From Trichomonas vaginalis G3 (taxonomy: Eukaryota; Parabasalia; Trichomonadida; Trichomonadidae), in the NCBI RefSeq assembly GCF_026262505.1, contig NC_067204.1, positions 13,472,522 to 13,536,521 on the forward strand: DNA of 64,000 bases, read 5' to 3'. Positions 1 through 11,613 of the stretch are shown in pieces; within the stretch, counting starts at the first letter, position 1, and the number at the start of each line of letters is the position of its first letter. Below the pieces are notes generated by a model that was not told the DNA's origin, made no database searches, and was given only the letters and a program-made list of their open reading frames with translations. The translations under genes and the position numbers were made by a program.

Positions 1-157
1 TCTGGAACAATTTCGCCGTTAACAGCTCTTTCGAAGAGATCTTTCGTAATTCTGTAGAATTCATCGGCATTGAAGTCATTTTCGAGGAGTTCTGTTGGGT
101 ATAATCCCGAAATGTTGTAGTAGTAAAGCTCTCTTGGGTTGGTAAATGCGATTTTAA
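1..157 (-). pseudogene. Host protein gene fragment, interrupted by Maverick 1
   Basis: One minus-strand frame is open across the whole stretch and reads like a real protein (it contains IAFTNPRELYYYNISGLYP and ends NGEIVP at the window edge). Base composition is higher in GC than in the flanking element. The frame stops making sense exactly where the Maverick terminal repeat begins. I do not recognise the family. The gene continues beyond the left edge of the window, and its other half was not found at the far side of the element (after 23165). Confidence 0.55.
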
Positions 158-346
158 TCTTACGTTTTTTAAGTCATGAATTCGTAAGAAAGTGCGACAT
201 TATTAAATAAATTAGTAATAAATATTATATACTAAACACATTAAAAAATTAACATTAATTTTAAAATAATTTATTTTTTATCTTTTATAAAAGAAGCTAT
301 ATATAGATGATGTCAGATATTCCGCGATTAATTAAACATTGTTTAA
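158..346 (+). repeat. Maverick 1 left terminal inverted repeat (outer part)
   Basis: From the CTTACG at 159 inward, the sequence is the near-exact reverse complement of 22978-23165, with only a few differences. It carries the 5' end of the same coding sequence found at the right end. The inner part of the repeat resumes at about 3650-3718, after the inserted transposon. Confidence 0.85.
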
Positions 347-1664
347 GGGTATAGTCCACTAAAAATTTTTAAGTTTTGACAATGAAAATAAGCTCTGTGA
401 CCATGTAAATATATATCTATGCAAAACGAGAGGTTATGCCATAATTTTTTTTAGTTATCAAATTTCCCTTTTTTTGAGAGAAGTCTCTCAATAATTTGAG
501 AAGAATCTTTGATATAAAGAGATACACATTTGTAGAACGAAGTAAGTGTTTTCCAAACATTTTATATGTTCATCCTGTATAACAATATCAAGCTGCATAG
601 TGCCATCTTGTGCGTTTGCTATTTTATGTACTTTTCATTGAGATAATCCCTCTTCTCGGGTGATTTTAACAGTCAACTCAATTTTAAAATAAAGATTTCA
701 TCAAAATGATTTCGAAATTCGGATATTGATTATATAAATAGCACTGTTAACATATTTTTGGATGAGTAAAAAATACCTTGTTTTGTATGCATTTAGTACA
801 CCTTTATTTTGATTAAAACTATAAAATTTTTATTCCTTATATAATAAATAGTATATGTTACATAAACATGAAATTCAATAGCATTCAATTTTGGATTTTT
901 TAGATTTGGTAAATTTTAGAAGAAATAAAATCAGCAATCAAAATAAAGAAACTTTTTGTATCTTCTATGATTACCTTTTTACTAAATTTGCATTAAAAAG
1001 TAAATTATCTGTATTATTCTGTGAGCACAAGCCCTCAGTTATGCTGGTAGTGAATGATGAATCGTCATTTTGCGAAGAGAACGCGATTATTAAGGTAATT
1101 TTGAGAATTGTCTTGAATTATTTAAAATTAAAGTTAATTGAATAGGTAGGATAACTAGCCTTTGCTAAATTTGTATAATTTGACCTTATTCTAGTTGGAT
1201 CTGAGAATATTTTGCTGAAAAAATAAATTTTATCGCCGATTTATGAAAATTTCTCTGATGGGACCGACTCGCTGAAACGTATTAGTGTTAATGGTAACTT
1301 GTCTGAAATTTCAAATTTTTTTCGAAATCCAAAAAATCACAAACAAAAGCATCAAAATTAGATTTGCATTTAAGCTTTTCATTTTTTTTTTGGAAAATAA
1401 AAATATTTTTCCCCAATAAAGTTTATTTTTACTTTTGAGAGGAATAGAAACGTTATTTTGGAATTTTGAAACGACAGAAATGTTCCATTTTTAATGTAGA
1501 TTCTAAAATGGGGTCAAATTTTTGATTGAACCGTTATCCATTGAAAAACCTCGATTTAAAAATGTTATTCCAAAATATTCATCTAATGATATAGTATATA
1601 TTTATTAATTATTACTTTTTATTCAATTTTCACTTTTGGCGGGATTTCATTTTTTTGTTGTTGT

Positions 1665-2958
1665 ATGGGCCATATTGTTCACCCAAAACGGAAAACAAAG
1701 GCAATGCATAACATTTTACTCCACGAACGTCGTCGACTCTCAGCGCGACAGATGCTTGGTGCTTGCATAATGACCGGAATGCCATATACAAAAGGTGCTC
1801 GCTTTCTTTCTCTTTGTGGAACTAAGCCCCCTGTGAAGAGTGGTGTCATGAGACAACAGAGATTTTGTGACGATAAGATTAGAAGACTTAAAAGTATTTC
1901 CCTAATGCTGTCGAGAAAGTCCTTCAGTGGTTACTTATCCATTGATGCAAGATGGACGCACAGGCGAAACTCGCCAAGTTGTACAGTAACTGCGCTCGAT
2001 GCTGTCACAAAAAGAGTTCTTGCATGCGTGAACATCAACCATATTGGTGGAAACAGACAGCATGCTCAGTATTCCGGAGCTTCCAACAATATGGAAAGTG
2101 CTGGAACTCGAATCATCTTGAAGCAATTAAAGAAATACAATATCTTGAAAGATGTTAAAGAGATTATTAAAGACCGAGATAACAAAAGTGTCTCTGTCTT
2201 TAAAGAATTTGGCGTCTCTCATCTTGAAAGATTCGATCCAGGTCATGTATCAAAAAATATCTCAAAAGATTTTACAAAGTTCTCAGCTTCTCATAAGACA
2301 GTTGAAGTTTTCAACGACAAGACTCAGAAGATTGAAAAAATAGAGAGACCTTTCTGGGGTCTGAATGCAAGCCTAAGTATGTGGCTTTGGTCATGTTTTG
2401 CCGAAGAAAATATTGACAAACGTACGAAAATGTGGGAGAATTGTGTCTACCATTACGTAGGCAATCATTCTTTTTGCGAACCGCACAATTACAAATGCTT
2501 TGAATGGCAAAAAGGTGTCAATTCGATCCAACTTCAATTCATGCTCTATGACTGGGTTCACAAATGGACACCCATAGTTTCCAAAGTTTCTTCCATTGGA
2601 TCTACCTGCATGAATGAAGCGTTTAACTCCAAAATTGCATGCTATTTGGACAAATCAAGAGCCTGGAAGAACATTAACATTAGAGTTAACGTTGCAATCT
2701 TAGAATGGAATGATCCAGAGCATTTTCTCGGAGATATACAAAAAGCATTACATCTTCCCCCACTTCCAGAAGATTGTGTCAAATCATTTGAAGAGAATTG
2801 TTACTCCAAAATGATATTGAAACAAAAAAACTGTTACAAAAGGTTCTAAAAAACAGAACAAATACAAAAAATCCATTCAGAGTGTACCAGGAGGAGATTA
2901 TCAAGTTTTCAAGTCCGAATGGGAATCAGAAGACGAAGACATTGATGACTTTGATTAA
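1665..2958 (+). pseudogene. Transposase of the TTAA element (Kolobok/Mutator-like DDE), one frameshift
   Basis: A 394-residue frame starts at 1665. It has a plausible first catalytic block (LSIDARWTHRRN followed by TVTALDAVTKRVL), a second acidic block (IIKDRDNKS and FDPGHVSKN) and a conserved-looking C-terminal half rich in W and C. The frame ends at 2849, but the next frame from about 2836 continues with a convincing Lys-rich then acidic tail (ending WESEDEDIDDFD, stop at 2956). This suggests a single-base slip in the A-run at about 2824-2830. Everything else looks whole, so the copy is young. The family assignment rests on architecture and the TTAA target; no search was run. Confidence 0.7.
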
Positions 2959-3185
2959 CGAAAATTACATTTTATTTATTGTTTTTGTTTTTAATTAAAT
3001 TATTAGGGGTATTATTATTGTCGTCTGGCGGTTTTAGACGACAATGCGAATTTTCAAATAATAGGATTTTTAGCCAGATAAAGAGCTACTCCATATATCA
3101 TGCGTGTTTGCATACTATATACATAGATGGAATTGATGTTCTTCCTTTATTTAGGTACCGAAACATGCTTGAAAAATCTATTTTT

Positions 3186-3292
3186 TAGACGACAATGATA
3201 ATTTTGTCACTTTACCAGACGACAATAATAATTTGTCACCTTTTTAGACGACAATAATAATTTTGTCACTTTTTCCAGACGACAATAAAACA
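3186..3292 (+). repeat. Short tandem repeat in the Kolobok-like element
   Basis: Four imperfect copies of a 27-30-bp unit built on AGACGACAATAATAATTTTG and TGTCAC, plus an isolated AGACGACAATG further upstream at about 3035. The array lies downstream of the transposase and ahead of the right terminal repeat. Subterminal arrays like this often bind transposase, but that is an inference here. Confidence 0.75.
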
Positions 3293-3649
3293 TCCTCAAA
3301 TTATTATTATGCTCATTTTCTTATTTTGATTTTTTCTCATTATGATATAAATAATTTATTAATGCATTTATCCAATAATTATGCTATGATATTTTTATGC
3401 CTTATTTCATTTCTCTTATATTTGATAATCTGGTAAAATATAGTTCAGACTATAATCATTTTAGATTATTGATATATTTATATAGGTTAGAATAAAATTA
3501 GTTTCATTTTCTACTTTTAGTTTGAATTAATAATTTATAATATCAAATATTATGGCGTAACCTCTCCTTTAAAATATAGATATATATAGGCCTATAGAGT
3601 TTATTGGCACTCTCAAAACTCTAGAATTTTGAGTTTACTATACCCTTAA

Positions 3650-3718
3650 ATCCTGAATGGAATCAATGGAGTCATAATCAAAGACCTCATAAACGAGTAA
3701 AAGAAATTAGAAATAATT
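3650..3718 (+). repeat. Maverick 1 left terminal repeat (inner part)
   Basis: This matches the reverse complement of the coding sequence near 22800-22860 (shared words include GAATCAATGGAGTCATAATC). It is the continuation of the left terminal repeat on the far side of the inserted transposon and contains a partial copy of the gene that is longer at 22472-23014. Confidence 0.75.
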
Positions 3719-3830
3719 ATTAAATGAATGAAAGATTCACTACCATAATGAAATAAAAAAATTTTTAAAAAATAAACTTTAAAAATTCATGTCTTACATT
3801 TATGAATAATTTATTTTTATTTTGTATGAA

Positions 3831-4133
3831 ATGAGCGTCAAGACTAACGACGTTAAAAAATTGGGATTCACAAATGAGGAAATAAAGGATATATTAGATG
3901 AGATGTGTTATGAAGTTAGTAAATATTATTTAAGAAATTGTCAAAAATTTGCTGAGTTATTAAATGATTTAGATTATGATGGAAAAATGAATAAAGATGA
4001 TGTTATAAATTTCTTATATCCCACATCTGAAGAAGAAAAACCTAAAGAACCTGATGTTTTCCCTGAATATTATGAAGAACGAATTAAAGATGATGAATAC
4101 GATGAAATTGAAAAACTGGAAAAAATAAGATGA
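3831..4133 (+). CDS. Hypothetical acidic Maverick protein
   Basis: A 100-residue acidic protein beginning MSVKTNDVKKLGF and ending in a Glu/Lys-rich helix (DEIEKLEKIR). I chose the ATG at 3831 because it follows the leader word TTTTATTTTGTATG that also precedes several island genes in this element. It resembles no family I know. It is the first gene inside the left terminal repeat. Confidence 0.5.
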   Translation: MSVKTNDVKKLGFTNEEIKDILDEMCYEVSKYYLRNCQKFAELLNDLDYDGKMNKDDVINFLYPTSEEEKPKEPDVFPEYYEERIKDDEYDEIEKLEKIR

Positions 4134-4198
4134 AATAGATGAAAAAATTAAGGAATTAGAGAAGTTGAAAAATATAATGAAAATGAAGTAGAGGTTTA

Positions 4199-4931
4199 AT
4201 GAATATCCCAGCTTCAGAATCAGAAGTTCAGAAATCTCATGAAGAAAGATATAAAAATTATGTCTCAGAATCAACACAAAATTTATTAGATGGTGAAATA
4301 GACGAAACACTTTCAGAAGAAGGTACTAAATTTATTCGTAAACATAAGTTACAATTTATTGATAATGAAGAATACCCTGTATCCTACTTTCACCGCCTTT
4401 AGATTCCGAAAAATTCAAAAAAGCTCTTAAAAACGTGACATATGCAACTAATACGATTAAGAAAGAAGATCATGATATTTACACAAATATTATTTAAATA
4501 AATGCACAGGTGTTGATAAAGTTTTTGATTTATTAGATAAAATATCAAAAGAAACCATTGGAACCTATAAAATTTTGTGTGATTGTGGTTTCATTGTTGA
4601 AGATACCAATAATGTTTCATATGAAAGAACAGCACCGAAGGAAGACGAAGTTGAAAGGTCTATACCATTCGTTATTAAGAACATAAAAGATATGAAAACT
4701 TATAAACATTATATTTATTCATTTATTTCAGAAAAAATGGAAGCAACCCATAAAACATCTTCTCATCATTTTATAGCTATTCATACATTCCTTTTCAAAG
4801 TTGTGAAATTAAATAAGACAGGAATTAGATTTAATGTGTCAGGATATGCATTCTTGAGTAAATTAAAATGTATTCGTCACGTCGCGGATGATAAAAATTT
4901 ATGTGTTCTTAATTCATTTTATGGGCTTTAA
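4199..4931 (+). pseudogene. Hypothetical Maverick protein, broken
   Basis: Open stretches of 67 and 118 residues with matching codon use and composition lie in series. The second contains a CDCGF motif and a His-rich segment (THKTSSHHFIAIH). It sits directly ahead of the DNA polymerase in the same direction. The gene looks broken (about two breaks). I could not assign a family. A terminal-protein or polymerase accessory role is conceivable from position only. Confidence 0.4.
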
Positions 4932-4971
4932 AAAATAAACTTTATTTTTTAATTTTTTTATTCTTACATAA

Positions 4972-7900
4972 ATGAACAAAAACGGAACCGCTAAAATGAA
5001 TGATAATCAAATTAGAGCAGAAGGTAGAAGGTTATTTAAACGCTTCTATAACATTCCTGATGGTGTTAATCCTAAAACTCGTAGAAGCTATTTAAATGAA
5101 GCAATAGATGCATATGAAGGGTTTGACATTTCATCAGAAAGTGAGAGATTAGCGAGAATGTTAAATGTTAATATTGATTTCTATTATTGTGATCCTCAAC
5201 CAGAAGACGTGGACATAAATAAGGTAGACTTTCCATTAGTGGAATCAATAATGATAGATCCAGAATTTGAAACAGTAAATATTTTATTAACACAGAGTCC
5301 ATGTGGAAAACTTCACGCTGACAGAATAACAGACGTTGAAGCACTCACCGGCTATAAAGTTTGTCCATATTGTAAAGAAGAAGTTTATTCTATCCGTGAT
5401 GATCCAGAAAGGAAAAACCAAAGAAGATTTTTAAAGCATTGTGAGAAATGTAAAGAAAATAATGGAAGATTAATTCAAGACGTTCAATTGCAAAAGACCC
5501 AGCAACCATATGCACCACATATTACGAAACAAGATATATCTGGTTATTAGCTCATAATTTGCAGGAATATTATCAACCGACAAGATATTATATTACTTTT
5601 GACTTCGAAACATTAGAGACTAAAGAAGAATTACAACTTTCTGAGTGTGCAACTTTGAACGCTTACTTAAAACCATTCATGGTATCATCAACGGTTAAAT
5701 TAAATGATAAAACATATACGAGGAATTTTTGCTTAACTTCGAGTGATTCTTTTATTTCTGATTGGATTGAGTTTTTTTCAACCTGTTCATTAGTTGCTAA
5801 ATCAAATATTGAACAATATGAAGAATTAATGAAGTCGCAAACGGACCAAACGGCGGGACTTTGTCTCATACATTAAATGAAAAACAGAAGGAAGCATTTA
5901 AAGAACTTCTAGATGAGGAATTCAATAAAGTGAATATCATAGGTTTTAATTCGGGAAAGTTTGATTTAAATTTAATTCTTCGTGATTTAAACACTGCAAA
6001 ATGGAAAATAAAATCAATGCTGGGTTCATCTTCACAATTTAAGCAAATCATTGTAAAGAAAACAAACGTTCCATATGAATTGAGATTTATTGACATCAGA
6101 AATTATATAGCGGGTGGGACATTAGACCAATTCACTCAAGATTTCGGAAACAATAAATCACGTGTTAAATCCTTTTTCCCTTATCAATTCATCACATGGG
6201 AAAATTACGAAGAAGAATTATATAAAGAGGAACCATTCACTCAAGATTCATTTTATTCAGCATTAACCCAAGAAACTATATCAGATATTGCAATAAAGAT
6301 GTTGAAATTATGATTGACCCAATCGATAAAATTATTGAAGAAACATTTGTTTATAAAATTGACATGCTTCATAATCTTTCTTTATCATCGAATGCTTCAA
6401 TGATTCGTTACGCTTTAGCATATAAAGACTTTAATCCTAATGAAAAATATCCTGAGGAAGAGATAGAATCAAGTTTTGAATTAACGAAAAAGTATTGGAA
6501 ATATAAAATTGAATCATATAAGAAACAAGATGAAAAAGCAGAAAGGGATACTAAAAATAATGTTTCAATGGATGATTTTCAATACTATCACGATTTAATC
6601 CTTTCATCTAAATGCAAAATGTGTGGTAAAGCGTTTACATATGCTAATAAACCAACATTGGATAGAATCGATAATGAAAAACCACATACTAAAGAAAATT
6701 GTCAGTTAATGTTTGTTATTGCAATGTCGTGAAATCAAATATAAAGATGAAGATGTTCAACGTTTAAGAATCAATTTAAGAAATTATGCATTAAAAAATA
6801 ATTTACCAATGACTTTAGATTCAGTTGAAGCTTATCACATTCTCCGTAATGGAATTACTGGTGGTCTATCAAATGTTCAACATAGAGTAAATCTTAAAGG
6901 AATCACGCACATTAATAAACTTTCATATAATCCAGAAACTAAAACTGTATCAAATGAGGACACCACCAACATTATGACTCATTTCGTTGGAGTTGATTTT
7001 AATTCATTATATCCTTCATCATTTTCATCTAATCCTCATGATTTCATTCAATATACTGACCATAAAATGTGTATGCCGGGAAGATTGAATGGTGTTATCA
7101 TTTGTGATACAGCAACAAAGAAAGCAAAAGCATTGGGAATAATTAAGAAGAAAAATACTTTATTCGTGGCTGAAGTAAAGGGTCACATTGATGAAAAATA
7201 CATTAATGATTACATAAACTTTTTACCGATAATAAGAAACTTAGATATTATCACAGATGAAAAAACAATTGGCAGTTTTATGTATAATTACATGAAATCA
7301 AACAATTTACCAGTTGACCAGAAACAGAGGAAATTAACTCAGTTAGCATCAACATACAACCAATATCAACCATTTTCATCTTATTATCTTTGGTATCTAA
7401 TAGACAGATTTCATTTTATCATTGATGACATTCAATCAATTTTAACATTTACGAAAAACACTTGTTTTAATGAATTTGCGAACAAATTTATGAATGAAAG
7501 ACAAAAGGCTGAATTAGAAGGAAATAAAGGAAAAAGTTTATTTTGCAAAATTTCACTTAATGGATCATATGGTTACGATGCAATGAATACACAAAATTAC
7601 GCAAAGACTAAAATAATGAATGCACAGAAGGCACGCGTTGCATGTATGTCAAATAAGTTTAAAAACATAAGAGAAATAGGTGAGGATACATATCAAGTGA
7701 TGCTTAAAGATAGATTTTATAGATGTGATACATGTTTACAAGAGCATTTTTACTTTAGATAATGCTAAATACTGGTATTTAGTTTTCATTTATGATTTTA
7801 TGTATAAATGCATGGATGTTAATCGTTTTCATTTCATTGAAGGTGATACTGATTCATCTTATTGGGCTATTGCTGGCGATCCAAGTCTTCCTAACACTCA

Positions 7901-8369
7901 AGCATTTCAAGCAATTGTTACCGATAAACAATTTTATGATAAAAACATTTTCAAATTCGCACCATTTGATTTCTTCTGTTTTGATGAAAATTTAAACCTA
8001 AATTAAAGAATAAAGCTGAAGAAAAAGCACATGAGAAGAAATTATTGGGTTTAGCAATTGAGAAACAAGGTGATAACATTGCTTTATGTCCTAAGTGTTA
8101 TACATCATTCAACGGTTCAATTGATGGGGGTGATTTTAAAAAGATTGCACAAAAAAATGAAGGGTGTTAGTTTAAGACAAAATAAGCAATTAACACCTAA
8201 AAAATATTTGGATATAATAAATGATAAAGTGATATTTGATGGTCAAAATATTAATTTACAACTTAAAAACGGGTCAATGACTCGCTTAACAATCGGTAAG
8301 ACTGCATTAACAGGAGCACACACTAAGGCTGTATGTTGTGAAAATGGATGTTGTATGCCATTTATTTAA
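4972..8369 (+). pseudogene. Protein-primed DNA polymerase B (pPolB), broken
   Basis: This is the replicative polymerase of Polintons, which copies linear DNA from a terminal protein. Signature motifs appear in family order: exonuclease ExoI (TFDFETLE), ExoII (GFNSGKFDLNLI), palm motif A (VDFNSLYPSS), motif B (KISLNGSYGY) and motif C (GDTDSS). Zinc-binding CxxC pairs lie near the N-terminus (CPYCKEE, CEKCKE), and a CKMCGK cluster lies between the exonuclease and polymerase halves. The span of about 3.4 kb fits the family. It is broken, with about six breaks. It is the marker that separates Maverick 1 from Maverick 2, which shows no such gene. Confidence 0.9.
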
Positions 8370-8494
8370 TACAATTTAAAATTTTATTCTTAATGAAATG
8401 CCACAGAAGAGACAAAAGGAACCGTAATGATGGTTTTGATACTATGATTCAAAGAGGTGGGCACCCTTAAAACACTTATTTTATTTTTATATAA

Positions 8495-10047
8495 ATGGAT
8501 AACACAGATTTAAAAATTTTAATTGATGATTTAGTACTTAATCAAAATTTTCTTAATTATTATGAATTAAAATCATATCTCCAAAAACATAATAATAATA
8601 TAACGGGTGATGATATGGAATATTATTATCCATATTATAAAAATGAAATTTTGAAATATCATAATAAAATAATTTCTGAAATTAAAGACAAAATTAAAAA
8701 TAATGAATATTCAAAGGGAAAAACTAAATCACAACTTAAACAGTTGAAAGATTTCAAAAATAAAGTATTAACAGAAGAAGATATTGATGAATTATATAAA
8801 TTATATAATCCTGAGCCGCAAAAGCCAAAGCCGAGGTCTAAAGTAGCAAATGTTCAACAGCCAAAGGAACAAAAACAAAAGGTGCAAAACACCCAGGTCC
8901 TTCAGACCATAAATGAAGCACAAGCTTTAATTTATGATTCATTAGTTAAATCATATTCAGCCCGACTTTTAAATGAAGATCAACTTTTGGAATTCATCCT
9001 TCAACATAAACTCGAAGCGGGAAAGTATATCAAACCTTTATATACAGCATATTTAAAACAAATGAATAGAATACATCCAGAATTAATGAAGGAAGGAATG
9101 AAATCCAAAATCAAAGCAGATAAAATTAAACCACTTGCAACACCAAAACCTCCAACGACAGTACCTCCTCCTTCAGTTAATCCTTCATCATTCACTTTAT
9201 TATATCCATTTCAAACATTAAAGAAGCAAAAAGATTTTAAAAAGGATTTCAAGATATTAAATAAACCAATTGACCCAAAAATTCAACCGTTAAAGGAAAA
9301 ATTTAGTCGCCCTTCATTTGCACCATATCCATATTCATACGAAATCGATCATTTAAAATATTCAAAAGGAAACGTTACTTATTTATTCGCCATTAACATT
9401 AACACTAGATATTTATATTGCATTCCGGTGAAAGGGAAAACAGAACAGGAAACAAGAAGAGCTATTCAATACTTACTAGATCATGAAAGAGTAGATAATA
9501 TCAGGGGTGATGGTGATAAAGGATTTCAGGCAGCTATGGCTCATTATTTCCCACAAATTAATTTTTTCTTTTCATCCTCTCCATATACGTTTCATAAAAA
9601 TAGTTGATGCGGTAATGAGAACTCTTAGAGATGCGTTAGGGGTTAACGTCAGATATACTGGGATGGAAATCATGACTCCATCATACAACAGTTAGTATAT
9701 TATTATAATAATACATGGCATAGAACTATAAACATGAAACCAGTGGAAATGAAAAATGATATTTCAAAAGAATGGGAATATATTAGAAAGCAAATGGAAA
9801 GGTTGAATGATGTTAAACGTGAACAAATTTAATTCGGGCTCATGAATTTTAAACAAGGGGATAAAGTTTTGATTCATCTCGATTATGGAAAAAACTGATA
9901 AATCAATGACAAAAAGAAGACGAAGATTTGACACAATAGCTGAATTTGTTAGATATATTAACGGCAATGCATTAGTTGAAGTTGACAATAAATTAATAGA
10001 AATTCCGATTTATTTTATTACTCCATTATATTTAAATAATATTTAAT
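8495..10047 (+). pseudogene. Retroviral-type integrase (c-integrase), broken
   Basis: The catalytic core begins around YEIDHLKYSK (first Asp) and FAININTRYLYCIPVKGKT, with the second Asp in IRGDGDKGFQ, as in DDE integrases of Polintons. A long Lys/Pro-rich N-terminal region precedes it, and a basic SH3/chromodomain-like tail follows (FKQGDKVLIHLDYG is visible). It is broken, with a few breaks. The linker contains the peptide QNTQVLQTI, which recurs in the gene at 15587-15994. It lies downstream of PolB in the same direction. Confidence 0.8.
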
Positions 10048-10066
10048 TTTTTTTATTTCGTAAGAA

Positions 10067-10315
10067 ATGAGTGACAATGAATATAAAAAGAAACTAAACA
10101 GAATTAAATCAAAAATATGCTATTACAAAAAGAAGCCACAATGCGGTGGGGTTGAAAACGATAAAGAGAGGAAAGAAATAATCGAAAAATTAGAAACTTA
10201 CCGTTCAATCCTTAAACTGAGTGAAGCAAAAATAAAAGAATTTAATAGAATAAATAAATTGATTGGAAGAGATGAATTTAATAAAGATGAATTTTTAAAC
10301 CCAATCCAAATTTAA
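10067..10315 (+). CDS. Hypothetical Lys-rich Maverick protein
   Basis: An 82-residue, mostly helical protein, rich in Lys and Glu, containing KKPQCGGVENDKERKEI. It is preceded by a T-rich leader ending TTTCGTAAGAA just ahead of the ATG. It is the last gene before the repeat-rich accessory island. No family recognised. Confidence 0.45.
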   Translation: MSDNEYKKKLNRIKSKICYYKKKPQCGGVENDKERKEIIEKLETYRSILKLSEAKIKEFNRINKLIGRDEFNKDEFLNPIQI

Positions 10316-10429
10316 TTTTTATTCCTCTTCCCGAACCCTTCTAGGTTCTTCTCGGTTTTCGTGGTAAATTTTGAGCTTTGGGGTATCCATTTATATAAAA
10401 ATAAAAATTTTGTTATCAGTTATTTTATC

Positions 10430-10740
10430 GTTAATGGTTTCCGGTTATTCAATAATGAATTATTTTGAATAACTGAAGTGTCACTACGTCACCATGTGTC
10501 ACTCGGTTAATTAACTTCTCTGAAAAAATGAGACAACATGACATTTTGACAAACAGCAGGATTAATGAGAAGCACTTATGAATTATTTTTGAAGAACTGA
10601 AGGTGTCACTACGTCACCATTGTCACTCGGTTAATTAACTTCTCTGAAAAAATGAGACAACATGACATTTTGAAACACAAGCAGGATTAATGAGGAAGGC
10701 ACTTATGAATTATTTTTATTTTTTTTATTTTGTATGTAAG
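10430..10740 (+). repeat. Intergenic island repeat, two tandem copies
   Basis: Two copies of a roughly 135-bp unit: a GGTTATTCAATAATGAAT arm, an AACTGAAGGTGTCACTACG block with GTCACTACGTCACC, then AATTAACTTCTCTGAAAAAA and ATGACATTTTGACAA. The same unit returns at 11450-11590, reversed twice at 14530-14860, and in part at 54690-54780 in Maverick 2. The copies always flank KilA-N-type genes, so it is an island boundary element. Confidence 0.85.
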
Positions 10741-10746
10741 AACAGA

Positions 10747-11407
10747 AATGTCAGTCGAAGCAAAAACATTCGCGAACAAATCTAATGGCGAAACATTCAC
10801 AAAAGGCACTTATTAATGGTATTGAAGTCTTACGTAGAGACAAGGATGGTTACATTAATGCAACAAATATGTGTCAGCAGTTTAGGAAAGACTTTAGAAA
10901 GTTGTTGGAAAATAAGTCCTGGGAAGTATATAAGGCATTTTTGAAGAATATAGCAACCGTCTTAATTCCGGCGGTTGCTTTTTATACAAAATTCATGCAG
11001 AATTCCTGATGAATCAAACAGGTTAGAGGAACGTATGTAGACCCAAGACTTATAAACTATATAGCAATGTGGGCTTCTCCAAAATATTGCATAGCAGTTG
11101 GAAAAATTATGGACTCCATAGACAAGAAAGTTCATGAGAAATTAGATGAAGAAGAACTCGAAGATACAGTAGAGAATGCTAAACCTTTGTTCGAACAAGA
11201 AGTTAAAAAATGTGCGAAAAACAATTAGAACATGAACGTGAGATATGTTATGGTTATAGAGATTCTCCATACGAACTAGACCAATGGGAACAAGAAAATT
11301 TAAAGAGAGAATTTAGAGAATATGAACTCGCTAAGATAGCATTAGAAGCTGCAGAAAAGAAGTTAAAAGTTTGGGTCGTTTGTACAAAAAATATTGTGAG
11401 TAAATGA
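10747..11407 (+). pseudogene. KilA-N domain protein, broken
   Basis: The KilA-N signature is visible (LRRDKDGYINATNMC, followed by a KDFRKLL helix), as is the typical second half (MWASPKYCIAVGKIMDSID) and a coiled-coil tail. KilA-N is a DNA-binding domain of large DNA viruses and phages. The leader TTTTATTTTGTATGTAAGA precedes the likely start. The gene is broken (about three breaks). Repeats flank it on both sides. Confidence 0.75.
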
Positions 11408-11433
11408 ACCATTTATTTTTGTCATAAACGACC

Positions 11434-11590
11434 AAAAATATATTTTATCGTTAATGGTTTCCGGTTATTCAATAATGAATTATTTTTGAATAACTGAAGG
11501 TGTCACTACGTCACCATGTGTCACTCGGTTAATTAACTTCTCTGAAAAAATGAGACAACATGACATTTTGACAACACGGCAGGATTAATG
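11434..11590 (+). repeat. Island repeat with AT palindrome box
   Basis: An AAAAATATATTTTA box is followed directly by a third copy of the island repeat (TTATTCAATAATGAATTATT, TCACTACGTCACCATGTGTC). It separates the KilA-N gene from the reverse-strand genes beyond it. Confidence 0.8.
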
Positions 11591-11613
11591 CAAAAATAAA
11601 TTCCAATCATACT

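Larger units (their letters stand above)
347..3645 (+). mobile_element. TTAA-type DNA transposon (Kolobok-like) inserted in Maverick 1
   Basis: The ends are GGGTATAGT and ACTATACCC, flanked on both sides by TTAA (343-346 and 3646-3649). The uninterrupted site can be read at the right end of Maverick 1 (about 22975-22983), which confirms the insertion and the TTAA duplication. The imperfect terminal inverted repeats run about 100 bp and share the inner word GAGAGGTTAtGCCATAAT. Length is 3299 bp with one transposase gene on the plus strand. TTAA duplication plus a non-piggyBac transposase fits the Kolobok superfamily. piggyBac is the main alternative, but I see none of its usual motifs. Confidence 0.8.

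Noticed and set aside
891-1145. An 84-residue frame in the Kolobok-like element
   Set aside because: AT-rich, no leader, no family features, and far from the transposase; no reason to call it a gene.
8495-10047. LTR retrotransposon because of the integrase
   Set aside because: No reverse transcriptase, gag or long terminal direct repeats. The integrase lies beside PolB and capsid genes, as in Polintons.
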